Below are positions 44,513 through 55,019 of a stretch of DNA of 64,000 nt, piece after piece (within the stretch, counting starts at the first letter, position 1; every line of letters starts with the position of its first letter). The DNA is taken from positions 57,940,673 through 58,004,672 of the forward strand of contig NC_080426.1 in NCBI RefSeq assembly GCF_029873635.1, given 5' to 3'. The notes under the pieces are model-generated. The model searched no databases and had not been told where the DNA came from. It was given only the letters and a program-made list of their open reading frames with translations. The stretch is from Malania oleifera (taxonomy: Eukaryota > Streptophyta > Magnoliopsida > Santalales > Ximeniaceae). The position numbers and the translations under genes are program-made.

Positions 44513-46418
44513 GAAAGTTGTTCAGATGTGTATGTTAAGGTAGATGAGTGGTTTAACATTAAAATATAAAGTAAAAAATGAATAAATACACAATAATTTA
44601 GGCATAGCCCCAAATGAAAATAAAATAAGGGATGGACGACTTAAATAGTTTGGACACTTAAAAAAAAAAAACCTAAAAAAAACCTAGCAGAGCACCTGTG
44701 AGGAAGAGTGAGTTAGTTATTGTTTCTAGCATAAAAAAGCATAAAGGTAGGCTTAAAATAATTTGGAATGAAGTAGTGAGAAAGGATTTCATAGATCTTA
44801 ATCTAATAAAAGAAAACGCTCTAAATCAAGTGAATTGACAGAAAAAGATTCATGTAATTGATCCCACTCAGTGAGACTTAAGGTTTGTTATTATTGTTGT
44901 TGTTCCTATCTTTTGATTGTAGATAGGAAGAACGAGGATATAAGACATAAAATACATGGCTTATTGTCATTATATTGTGCTGAGTATTTTTGGTTTTATG
45001 GAATGGAACATTTGTAAAATATCTTTTAATTATACATATAGTAATAACTCTTTTGTAGTTTTGTTTAGATCTTTTATATTTCTATTTGATATTCCTTTAT
45101 ATGTCTTGTTTTTATTTATCTTGGCTAAAGATAACCAAGGTGAGACATGCAACATATGTTCCCTTCACCTTTCTTAGTAAACTTGTAAGTAATGCCTTAT
45201 CAAGCAATTGTGATATTCTTGCAGCCAACAGTAGTGATATTCTTTTTTTCTTTTTACGTATTTGAATTAGTTTTTTGTGCATATGCACTCACCAAATTTT
45301 TATGAGTCACATAAAGAGAATTACAACTTTTTTAGTTAACCTATTTCATCTAATTGCATATTAAATCCAATGAAAATGGATTTGAATATTATAGTTTTTT
45401 CCCGAAAATCCACCTTTACTAGCAAGAAAACCAATGATATTAGAATTCATGTATACAAAATAAAGAATGACATGAAGGTAGAATCTAAAGTTACTAAATT
45501 TACACTTTATTTATTATTTTTTTTTATTAAAAAAAAATAAAGTTTAACTTATGTGCAAAGCACGTTCCTCCACTATTAAAATTTAAAATTTTTTAAAAAT
45601 TTACATTTTATAAGGAAACTTGAAAGAGGTTCGCACAATTTGTTTGAGATTTATACTCGATGACTAATCAAGTAATCTAAAGCTTCCCATCAATTTTTTT
45701 TTTTAAGGATGGACTGGGGGTTACCCCTTTTTACTTGGAAAAATCAAAATGTAAAGTAAAAGTTTGGGAGAACAGATTTCATTAAAAAAAATTCAGGGCA
45801 TGTTTAGTGGTGGAGACTAGTTGTCATTTTTTATATTTTTTGTTTTTCAAAAAATTCAACTTAATTTTTTTTCTACTTTTATAACATTTGTATAAAAAAA
45901 TGAAAATAATAATAAAAAAATGTTGGGACTATTCACATGTGGAAATAGTTTTACCGTACTTTTGGGAGTATAAAAACTTTCACCTTTGATGTATATTTGT
46001 GTGAATTTATATGAAACATAATATAAAATTGTAATGAATTTCTTTCATATTCACATGAATTCAAATCCTAGTCCTGAAATCTATACTATGAAATACTACC
46101 TTACACAATATTTAGGAAGATGAATTTCAGACTTTAGATTTAAATTTGAGTGGATTTGGACAATTTCAATACATTGTTTATATTACGTTTTATCCAAATT
46201 CAAATCGAAAGCCTCTCCAAACATAAGGTTATTATATTTCTAATTTTTTATACAACTATAAAAATATCATTTTGTTTTCAATTTTCTAAATTTGTATATG
46301 AATTGAAAGTTGGAAAACATTTTTTTTCTATGTTTCTATGATAGTGTTTGGCAGTATAAATTTAGGGGCTTGAATTTGGAGTTGTATAGATTCGGAAGAA
46401 ATTCAATACAATTATGTG

Positions 46419-46468
<50 letters not shown>

Positions 46469-46549
46469 CAACTTCACACAAATCCGATCCAAGGTATGAA
46501 AATAATGCTTCCTAACACGAGATAAATTCTTATACAATATTTGATTTTT
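44513..46549. other. Intergenic DNA, no gene seen
   Basis: AT-rich with homopolymer runs; one (AT)n tract at 46420-46464. The small ORFs at 44956, 46150 and 46310 show no coding signature. Confidence 0.5.
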
Positions 46550-47600
46550 CTTAAATTTGTATCTGGATAGTAATATCTCGGTCACTAATTTGGAACTATT
46601 TAAAAATTTAGAATAGAGAAAAAACAATTAGCCAACTTAATAACAAACTTTCAAGAATATTAATACTCAAAAAAGTTCAAATACAGGGCAAATGCTAATA
46701 TACTCTTGGGATCTTAAAATCATAAGAATCACAAGATGACTATCATGAAGGGTATAAGAAATATGAAAGAAGTGAAATATTAAGATATATAGGCTACTTA
46801 GGTAAAGTCGCTAAGTCATTAAAATATCTATTCATTTTCAATTACATGTTAAATGAAATATTAAGGAATATAAAATGAATATTTATTACCTATATTCTCA
46901 AAAATTTACACTATATTCATTTTATTTTAAAAAATAACTATTTCGTGAAAAAGAACTATAAATTTACTTAAATTTGCATATGGATAGTAATATCTCGTCA
47001 CTGATTTTGTAACTATTTAAAAATTTAGAATAGAGAAAAAACAAATAATAAACTTAATAACAAACCTTTAAGAATATTAATACTCAAAAAAGTTCAAATA
47101 CAGGGCAAATGCTAATATACTCTTCGGATCTTAAAATCATAAGAATCGTAAGATGACTATCATGAAGAGTATAAGAAAGATGAAAGAAGTGAAATATTAA
47201 GATATAAATAATAGGCTACTTAGGTAAAGTCGCAACCTCGCATTTTTTTTTTGGTTAGACTAAAAAAGATCATAAAGTAGTTGTTGTTCAAACATTATAT
47301 TTAAGGAATAACTATTTTTAAATTTTATGTTGATACAAACAATATAAATAATAATACGAAACTTTTTATGGGGCCCTAATAAGAAATAGATAAGGAATAA
47401 TTATTTCTAAATTTTATTATTAAAATATCCATTAATTTTTAATCATATGTTAAATGAAATATTAAGGAATATAAAATGAATATTTATTAGCTATATTATC
47501 AAAAATTTACACTATATTCATTTTATTTATAAAAAAAAAATGACCATTCCATGAACCGGATGAACTATAAATTTACTTAAATTTGCATCTGGATAGTTGG
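46550..47600. repeat. Diverged tandem duplication, ~420-bp unit
   Basis: 46552-46971 recurs from 46972. The block 'ggatagtaatatctcg...gtaaagtcgc' is at 46564-46812 and 46980-47234, and the block 'atgttaaatgaaatattaagg' is at 46846 and 47449. A third partial start is at 47576. The second copy contains about 170 bp absent from the first (47236-47404). Confidence 0.85.
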
Positions 47601-47850
47601 TCACTGATAATAGAAAACTATTATACGATTGACATCGTTATGAATAGTAAGAATGCAAAACTAGATAAACAATGTGAAATAGAAAAAAAAAATCTCCAAT
47701 AATCTAATAGAAAGATTTTTGCTAGTAATCTTTATATAATGTCTAAATTAATTTTAAGTGAAGAAGGGAGGGGCATTCTGGCAAAAACTGATGGAAAATT
47801 CGGTTGAATAGTTGGGGCGTTCGGCTTCAAGAAAACCGGAAAAGGATAAA

Positions 47851-47922
47851 AGGTTCCACCGAGATTTGAACTCGGGTTACTGGATTCAGAGTCCAATGTC
47901 CTGACCACTAGACCATGGAACC
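47851..47922 (-). tRNA. tRNA-Gln: tRNA-Gln (anticodon CTG)
   Basis: 72 nt, intact cloverleaf: acceptor GGTTCCA pairing with the 3' end, D-arm with A box TGGTCTAGTGG, anticodon stem TTGGA/TCCAG with loop CTCTGAA (anticodon CTG, reading CAG glutamine codons), T-arm with B box GAGTTCAAATC, no intron, CCA not encoded. A TTTT terminator follows on the minus strand (47848-47851). It is the only gene in the window that looks functional, and sits in the least repetitive segment. Confidence 0.95.
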
Positions 47923-48829
47923 ACTCCGTTGAAGGCTGGCTCTCCACTTCATTTATAACTATGTTATTCAAAATGGTGTCACTCTTGAAATTCCTTCCAT
48001 CGGTGTCCAAAACAGTTAAACCGTTAGTCTACGGCAAAACTACGAAAAGAAACTAGTCTCAAAAACTCTATGGTGTGACTACTTATTTTTAGATGCTCTC
48101 ATTAAAAATGGGTATCATGATCAATTTTATGATTATCATATGTTTGAAGATAAGTCTTTTTTTTTTTTTTTTTGTTCTTTTTTTTTTCTGTGTGAATTTA
48201 TCTGTTAAATTTTTTTCTTTGAATGTAATCTAGGTATTATCTTATTATTCAATAAATTTATTAGAATATTTCTCAAATTATAATAGTAATAATAATGTTA
48301 TTCTGTAAATTCTTTTAGTGAATGCCTAATAACAATAACAGTAATAATAAGGGCAAGAGATAATATCCGTTTTTTAGATTTGATGGAAAGACACTCACCT
48401 TTCCTAAAATTTCAATCATAGATTTTCCCCGAGATTTAACAAAAAAATATAAACTTCTTTAAAGTTTAAAAATTTCATGAATCTTTATTACTAACATTTG
48501 ATTTTTGGAACACCTATATCACTTCTTTGGGTTTGTTTTTTCCAAATATTATGGGAGGTTTGTATCATTTTACCAAACCTTAGTTGAGGTTTGTGAGATT
48601 TTTAAAACCCCTAAGAAGGTTTGCATCTTTTTCTCAATCTTTAGGAGGAGTTTGTATGACTTTTATACTCTCAAAGAAGGTTTGTTAAAACTCACGGATT
48701 GCTTTTGCCACAATAACAATAACAACAATAATAAACATGAAGGAACTATTTCATTCTACTCACATTTTCTAGAAATTCCCTAAGCTAGTATAAACAAAAC
48801 AACTTCTTCTTTTGTTTTGTTTTTGTTGT
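47923..48829. other. Intergenic DNA, no gene seen
   Basis: Contains a poly-T run (48158-48187), several AAT runs and a simple repeat of an 'aggtttgta' theme (48545-48690) that creates an apparent ORF at 48505-48783. No coding support. Confidence 0.55.
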
Positions 48830-49435
48830 AATATGGATAGGATAAATAGGATGCACAGTGGAATAAAAATGTAATAAGCAAATCAATCACAACCAGTAAA
48901 TAAGAAATAACAAGCACAACAACAAGATTTACGTGATTCAACAAAGCCTACATCCATGGAAGCAATGACACAAGAATTTCACTAAGAAAATATCAAAGTA
49001 CACAATACACTTCACAAATGATCACTCTATTTGTCAATACATGCCCAAAATGACATATTAATAGTCTCTCGGAGGTTTCCCTCCAATTACCCAACCACCC
49101 CAACGTTCAAATTCAAAATTCAAAAAATTGGTCCCAGCCCAGGCGCACTTATCGACGAGTACAGAGAATTTGTCGACAAGCCAAAGAAGCCTACTCGTCT
49201 ACTAGTCTATCCTCTCGCCGACGAGTCTTCAACTCTGAGAATTTCTGGCTCTCGGTATCTACTCATCGATGAGCACAGGGCACTCGTCAACGAGTCCCTA
49301 CTCTTACACCACACCAAGAAGCATCCATATGTTTTTCCTTTCCTTTGTTTATAAACCCCAAGTATAAGAGTCATGCCATAAACAACAATCATCACCTTGG
49401 CGATTATATGCCCCTTAGGAAAATCCTAAAAAACA
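48830..49435 (-). mobile_element. Copia-type 3' LTR remnant (minus), borders approximate
   Basis: Lies directly downstream (minus sense) of the copia RNase H remnant. It carries the 'gatttacgtgattcaac' and 'cctacatcca' motif common in copia LTR ends, and at 49148-49295 a palindrome array of the gypsy TCGTCGACGA type. The start may be TGTTTTTTAGG at 49435. The left border is not resolved. Confidence 0.45.
49148..49295 (-). repeat. Array of CTCGTCGACGAG-type palindromes
   Basis: Six units (for example CTTATCGACGAG at 49148, TTTGTCGACAAG at 49168, CTCGCCGACGAG at 49214, CTCATCGATGAG near 49262), in what appears to be a copia rather than a gypsy LTR. Confidence 0.82.
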
Positions 49436-49797
49436 TGTCCAAATGCTCCACCTTAAACTTGAATCGCTTGGTTGGATTTGTCTCCCTTCTATCAATTGGA
49501 GACAGGGAGTAAGTCCAAGCAATGTTTGAACTTCTTAGAAGTAACTAATTTCAGTAGAATATCTACTGCATTTTTAGACAAGTGAACTTTCTTCAACACA
49601 AGCTCACCCGAAGTAATCAATTCCCTAACCTTGTGGAACCTCACATCAATGAGCTTGGTTCTAGCATGGTATATCTAATTTTTCGTCAAGTAAATGACAC
49701 TCTGACTATTATAATGCAGCACCACTTCATCTTGCTATAACCCCAGCTCTCTGACTAAACTGGTAAGCCATAAGGCTTCCTTTGTAGTTTCGATAAT
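49436..49797 (-). pseudogene. Copia RNase H remnant
   Basis: The minus strand reads YMTIIETTKEALWLTSLVRELG, YNSQSVIYLTKN, YHARTKLIDVRFHKVRELI and finally FKHCLDLLPV: the ordered RNase H blocks of copia pol of a non-Sirevirus (Tork-like) type. Several stops (near 49736 and 49672, and after LPVSN). It is cut at its N-side by the gypsy LTR at 49808. Confidence 0.85.
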
Positions 49798-49807
49798 TGT
49801 CATATAT

Positions 49808-50627
49808 TGTAACAACCTGCTTATCTAATCATATAATAAAACATATTTAATAATAAGGTCAACTCGAACCCGTGGGTAACGGGGATACATCTGACATTCA
49901 TAGCGAAAACCTAAGCAGCAATAAATATAACTCATAATTTCATAACCATAAAATATAAATACCAAAGTCAACTACATTCCCAAATAACTGTGTTTATGTA
50001 CAATCTCCAAAAATACAAAATATCTCTAGGATCTCACATCAAAATTTCCTGATCCTAATTCAAACTTACCCTCCTAACGGGGTAACACAACAAACTCAGC
50101 AGAGGCCACGACCCGCCGGTCCTTCCGGGTTTCCTGAAAATCATTTAATGTTCGGGGGTGAGACACTTCTCAGTAAGGGAAAATAAACTAAATATAACTG
50201 TGTGAGAACATGAATATTTAATGTTAATATAGATATACAGTACCTTTTGCATACCAGAAAACATTGATCATTTAATAACTGCATAAACATATACTTTCAT
50301 ATTTCTAATAAATCATACAGTTCATGAACTGTCTCGTATAACTAATGATAATATTGAAAATTTACCCAAAATGTATAGCTAACTGATGTCATCTATTACC
50401 CCCCATAACGAGTTGTGTAGCCCGAAGGCGGGACCCAACAATGGCTGGCCGACTACTGCAGAGTCAAAAATGTCTGTAAGTATGATGGACCTGCCACACC
50501 CTGGTCCGGATTGCTAGGTGGACGTCTACAACTCTACACTGAAAGCCACATCGACTATCCATCTCCCACCCTTTCGTGGGGCGGTTAGTACAAATCTGAA
50601 CATAGTAATCTAATCTATATAGCTACT
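49808..50627 (-). mobile_element. Ty3/gypsy LTR fragment (minus)
   Basis: Begins TGTAACAACCTGCTTAT, the reverse complement of the LTR 3' end at 15515-15532, and is colinear in reverse with about 14590-15532 (the 'gtgtgggagatgg' / 'ccatctcccaccc' block). It is interrupted at 50628 by another gypsy element; its remaining part is not in the window. Confidence 0.82.
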
Positions 50628-50739
50628 GTAATAACCCCAAAAAGGGCTAGGATTAGTGGAGTGATTCCAAAAAAAAAAAAAAAAAATTAATTAATCGGAT
50701 TTATAAAAAAAAGGAAAAAAATAATAATAAAATAATTAA

Positions 50740-50740
50740 A

Positions 50741-50771
<31 letters not shown>

Positions 50772-50786
50772 GTTATTATTATTATT
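50740..50786. repeat. (ATT)n microsatellite
   Basis: About 15 units with one interruption (TTG). Confidence 0.95.
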
Positions 50787-52066
50787 ACTCTCCTGAAGCT
50801 TCTTGGAGCTTCAGTAGGTTTTATTTTCTTTTTCTTTCTTTCTTCTTCTTCTTTTCTTCTTCTTTCCTTCTTCTGTTCGCGCAGATACACACTCTCTCTC
50901 TCCTCTCATTCTCTCTCCCTCTTTCCTCAGTTTCGTGATAGATTTTCGCCCGATTGAAAATCAAAAGATACCGTTGAGCTCCATTATCCGTTACCGTCAT
51001 TTCTACCGGAGCGGATTGGTGGTAGGAGCGACATAGAAGTATCTCCTGGGGTAAGCTAATTTCCTCTTTTTCTTTAATTTCTTGCAAATTATAAGAATGG
51101 ATACCAGCACGAGAATCTAGGGATGATTCTCTACAAGTCTAGCAGGACGGAATTCTCGTGGGTTCATCGTGAGCAAAACCCCAAATTTGGGGTACGGGGG
51201 TTATTAAGGTGCTTATTTTTAATTAATTAGGATTAATTTAGAAATGCTAAAATGTGAAGCATTTGGGGTTGAAGTAGAATTTTCAGAATTTAGGGTTCGG
51301 GTGAGCGTCGCGGGTGTAATTTTGGGAGCTGCAGGAAAAATTAAAAAAATTAAGTGGGGGTGTCAAATATTAGTTTAAATGTTAATTTGGAGTACATGGA
51401 GCCTAAGGAAGGCTAGATGGGTATTATTTTGGAGAAATGAGTTAATTAATTTAGGAAAAATGTGAATTGCAGGAGTTGAGTTTCGGGCGCCAAGGGCATG
51501 AGATTTGAGGTTCTAACGAGACTCTCAGTAAGTCAGGTAAGTGGAATAAATTATAGCAGTATTTTTAAAATTACCGTTTGAATTAATATGTGAAAATGAG
51601 CATATGGTATTTTGCCTGAAAATTATTATGATATAAATATTAGATAAATTGTGTGACATTTGAGTAATATTAAATTGTGATACTTTGCAGTATGAAATTA
51701 ACATATTATGAATATTGGATGAAAATTGTGTGGCACATGACATGTGTTGAAAAATGTGAAATATAATTATGTGTATTTTCTGAGAAAATATTGAAACGAG
51801 AATGATTGATGTGGTTAATGGAAAATAATGAAATGTGATATTTATACGTGAGTAGAAATTATTTGCATGAAAAATGAAATAGTACAAATTATTGATATGA
51901 GTATTTTGGGAAATGTGGAAATACGTAAAATATGATATGTACTATTATGAGATGATGGAAAGTGCATAGAAAATGATGAGAATATTTATATTGAACTGAA
52001 TTGAGATATATTGAAATATGATTGATGATATGTCAATATTGCACAATAATTACGGGTGTGTGGTAT

Positions 52067-52335
52067 TCCTTTCCTACTGATGTCGTTAAGGAGGTATGCT
52101 TAATATGGAGATTGTGTGTGTGTCAAGTTCCTATTGCCATTGGGGAGGTATGCTCAGTAGGGAGATTGTGTGTATGAAGTTCCTACTGATGCCGTTGGGG
52201 AGGTATGCTCAGTATGGAAATTGTGTTGTGAGGTTCCTACTGATGTCGTTGGGGAGATATGCTCAGTATGGGAATTGTATTGTGAGATTCCTACTGATGC
52301 CGTTGGGGAGGTATGCTTAGTATGGAAATCATGAA
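52067..52335 (+). repeat. Tandem repeat, ~52-57-bp unit, five copies
   Basis: Unit 'ttcctactgatgtcgttggg' followed by 'gaggtatgctcagtatgg'. An open frame (52096-52320) results from the unit structure and is not a gene. Confidence 0.9.
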
Positions 52336-53150
52336 TGTATTGAGAATTGGAATTATGTGATCTACTGTATTATGTAAAGTACATAAATGTGAATTTATGT
52401 ATACATAGATATGTAATGAGTTAGAATAGGAAATGATTATGAGAAATGAAAGAGTGTGTGTTTTATAAAATAAATAATTGAGACGAAGTGAAACTCTCCA
52501 CCTGAGGGTTTACTGAGTAAGGTGAGTGCCTTGATGGGTATCAGATGTGGCCATTCCTGGCTGCGTAACCTGTTAGAGCAGAGGAAAGCTACCTGTATGG
52601 GTAGGTAATCTTTCCTATTCTCAGGAACTTCACGGATAAATATGTGTGAGAAATAATTAAATTTGAGAAATGATTTTAAAGTTTATAAAAGCTTGTGTTG
52701 TATGGCCACACACTGTAAATAATTTATTCCTTTTACTAAGATGTGTCTCACCCAAATTATCTAAATTTTTCAGGGAACATGGACAGACCGGGTGATAGAG
52801 CTTCGTGATCATAGGGAGCTAGGACCCTGACAAATAGGGTGAGTTTCTGGACTAGGGGAGGTGTAATTCCCCTAGAGTAAAGTTATTTTTGAGTCTGTTA
52901 TGGTGATGTATATAGATGTATATTGATACTTTAGGTATTGTATTCTAACTGATATATATATATATACTATCTTCCACTATTAGGTTGTATAATAAAATAA
53001 TTTTTAACCTGGTACCCAATGCGGGTCGGGTCTTATGAATGGTAATATGGTGGTTGACGTGGCCGATTTATGAATGTTATTAAGGACGAGTGAGTATTTA
53101 TTTATTATTTATGGAAAAAAAATTTGTACAAAAATCAGGGCATCATAGTT

Positions 53151-53162
53151 TGGTATTAGAGC
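53151..53162 (+). other. Primer-binding site, tRNA-iMet type (one mismatch)
   Basis: TGGTATTAGAGC; the C-to-T change from TGGTATCAGAGC fits deamination. Confidence 0.9.
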
Positions 53163-53530
53163 CTAGGTTGCTAGGTTCTGTAGACTTAGTTGGCAGCGGA
53201 ATACAAAACCAGAGTATAGGAGTTGATTTTGAGAGAAATAGGAGATGAGTAGATTGAAATGTGAGTTAGTGATTGTTATAGGATGAGGTGAGAATTTAGG
53301 ATTCTATCTTGCAGCCTAGAGACAGGAGTACCGGGGTTGTTTTTGTGTTTTTCTTGAGGTGACGATTTCAGGAAAACCATGGATACTATCGCTAGGTCTT
53401 GTTTTTGAGTGGTAGGATTGAATCTTAAATGGGGATTAAGGATGTGGAGATCAATGGTCATAGAAGAGTAATTTATGAGCTATTGCAGTGTATGGGTTGT
53501 GTGATAGTGATTAGCTATTTCCTTTGCAGG

Positions 53531-54540
53531 ATGGATCCGAGAAATAGCAACACGAATGCGGGAGGTGATAGAGTAGGACCTTCCAGTATGGGTGGTGCAA
53601 ACCCTGATGCAGTGTTGTGTAGTGTCACTCAGCAAGTGATGGCTGAGATGGCCAAGAGCTTAAGGGAGCGGAGCTGCACGATTGAGTAGCTCACGCGTAT
53701 ACGACTCCCATCTTTTGCTGGAGGAGCGGACCCACTGGTAGCAAAGAATTGGGTTCAGGACATAGAGGACATACTGGCAGTCCTCTCATGTACGAACGAG
53801 TAAAGGGTGTTATTTGCTACATTTAAATTGTCTGGGGAAGCAAAGTGCTGGTAGAGGTCAGTGAGATTACTTGAGGAGCAGAGGCCTGACCCTGTAGCGA
53901 TGACGTGGAGTCGCTTCAGGGAGATTTTCTTTGAGCAGTACTTTCCCGTTATGGTTAGAAGTGCGAAGGCATTAGAGTTTCTATATTTGACACAGGGATC
54001 TATGACGGTGCAACGGTACACAGCGAGATTTGTTGAGCTATCATAATTTGCCCCGTATATGGTGCTAGACGAGGAGAGGAAGGCGAGGAAGTTTGAGAAG
54101 GGCCTGAGGCAAAGCTTGTATGAGCAGGTGGTAGGTTTTCGAGTTCAGACCTTCTCAGAGATAGTGGACAGGGCTGCGGTGATTGAGAGCAGCATACAGA
54201 GAGGCATAGCAGCACAGAGCCAGAGGAAGAGGCCCGCGCCTTCTGATTTTCAAGCAGGGTCCAGTCGAGGGTCGTGGAGGAGATTTGATAGCAGAGGGGG
54301 ACGGCAACAGGGAGGAGGAGATCAAGCAGTACAGGGCAGACATATGCTCCCTCCTTGTCCCAGATGTTTGAGGAGGTACCCAGAAGAGTGCCGAGCGAGG
54401 GAAGTTGTCTGCAATCAGTGTCACCAGCCTGGGCATTTTGCAAGGAACTGTCAGGCACCGCCAGTGGTAGCGGCTGCTCCTCGACCATACAGAGGAGGCT
54501 ATCAGGCACCTCAACATGGATAGAAGAGGAATACTGCCCC
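53531..54540 (+). pseudogene. Gypsy gag, broken by a few stops
   Basis: The ATG at 53531 follows TTTGCAGG. The frame reads MDPRNSNTNAGGDR, RLPSFAGGADPLVAKNWVQD, the capsid block 'TWSRFREIFFEQYFP' and 'YTARFVELS', then 'KFEKGLRQSLYEQV' and a CCHC zinc knuckle CNQCHQPGHFARNC near 54411. In-frame stops: 53687, near 53801, near 53857 and near 54045; each fits a CAG/CAA-to-stop or TGG-to-stop transition. Forms the particle core and binds RNA; now non-functional as written. Confidence 0.9.
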
Positions 54541-54595
54541 GTCATGAGTTTATGCACGGACGCCAAGAGATGCTGAGGCGGCGGGAGATGTGGTG

Positions 54596-54990
54596 ACATG
54601 TACAGTTTCAATATTGTCATTTAAAGCTACTGTCTTGTTTGATTCTGGGGTGACTCATTCTTTTATTGCCTGAGAATATGTGAAGTTGTGTCGATTTGAA
54701 CCTCAGCAATTAGATATTAGTTTGTATATTGCTACGCCAACTGGGGCTATAGGGATATGTAGAAAGGTACTCAGAGACTGTCCAGTGGGTATTCAGGATA
54801 GTTTTAGACATGCGTAGGTTTGAGGTAATCTTGGCTATGGATTGGCTAGCTGCCCACTATGCCAGCATTGATTGCCATCAGAGGGAGGTAGTGTTCAGAC
54901 CTCTAGAGGGACAATAGTATAGATTTGTGGGATCCCAGGTGCACACCCCATCTCAGTTACTATCTGCTATTCAGGCACGTAGATTGCTAT
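54596..54990 (+). pseudogene. Gypsy protease, frameshifted
   Basis: TCTVSILSFKATVLFDSG (catalytic D-S-G kept, near 54640), THSFIA then a stop, and the linker block around 54790-54860 with a deletion/frameshift (compare [21 protein letters not shown] at 13210-13280). Confidence 0.82.
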
Positions 54991-55019
54991 CAGAAGGCTG
55001 TTAGGGATATTTAGCCTAT

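Larger units (their letters stand above)
50628..53145 (+). mobile_element. 5' LTR of the gypsy element
   Basis: TGTAATAACCCC...GGGCATCA. Holds an (ATT)n tract (50740-50786), a CT-rich leader, a splice-donor consensus at 51051 and a 5-unit tandem repeat (52067-52335). It lacks the CG-centred palindrome array of the other LTRs; only one inverted repeat (CTGAAGC...GCTTCAG, 50794-50815) is in that place. Confidence 0.88.
51051..53529 (+). other. Predicted leader intron of the gypsy element
   Basis: Donor CTGGG|GTAAGC at 51051 inside the LTR; acceptor ATTTCCTTTGCAG|G at 53529, one base before the gag ATG at 53531. Same geometry as 13807-15850. Consensus-based inference. Confidence 0.45.

Noticed and set aside
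48505..48783. 92-codon open frame, Phe-rich
   Set aside because: Built from a simple 'aggtttgta' repeat; no domain and no conserved relatives known to me.
50687..51087. Two open frames rich in Lys/Glu/Arg and Ile
   Set aside because: Produced by (ATT)n and pyrimidine-rich leader sequence in the LTR; composition artefact.
52096..52320. Open frame with repeated peptide units
   Set aside because: Repeats follow the 52-57-bp DNA tandem array in an LTR; no start context or domain.
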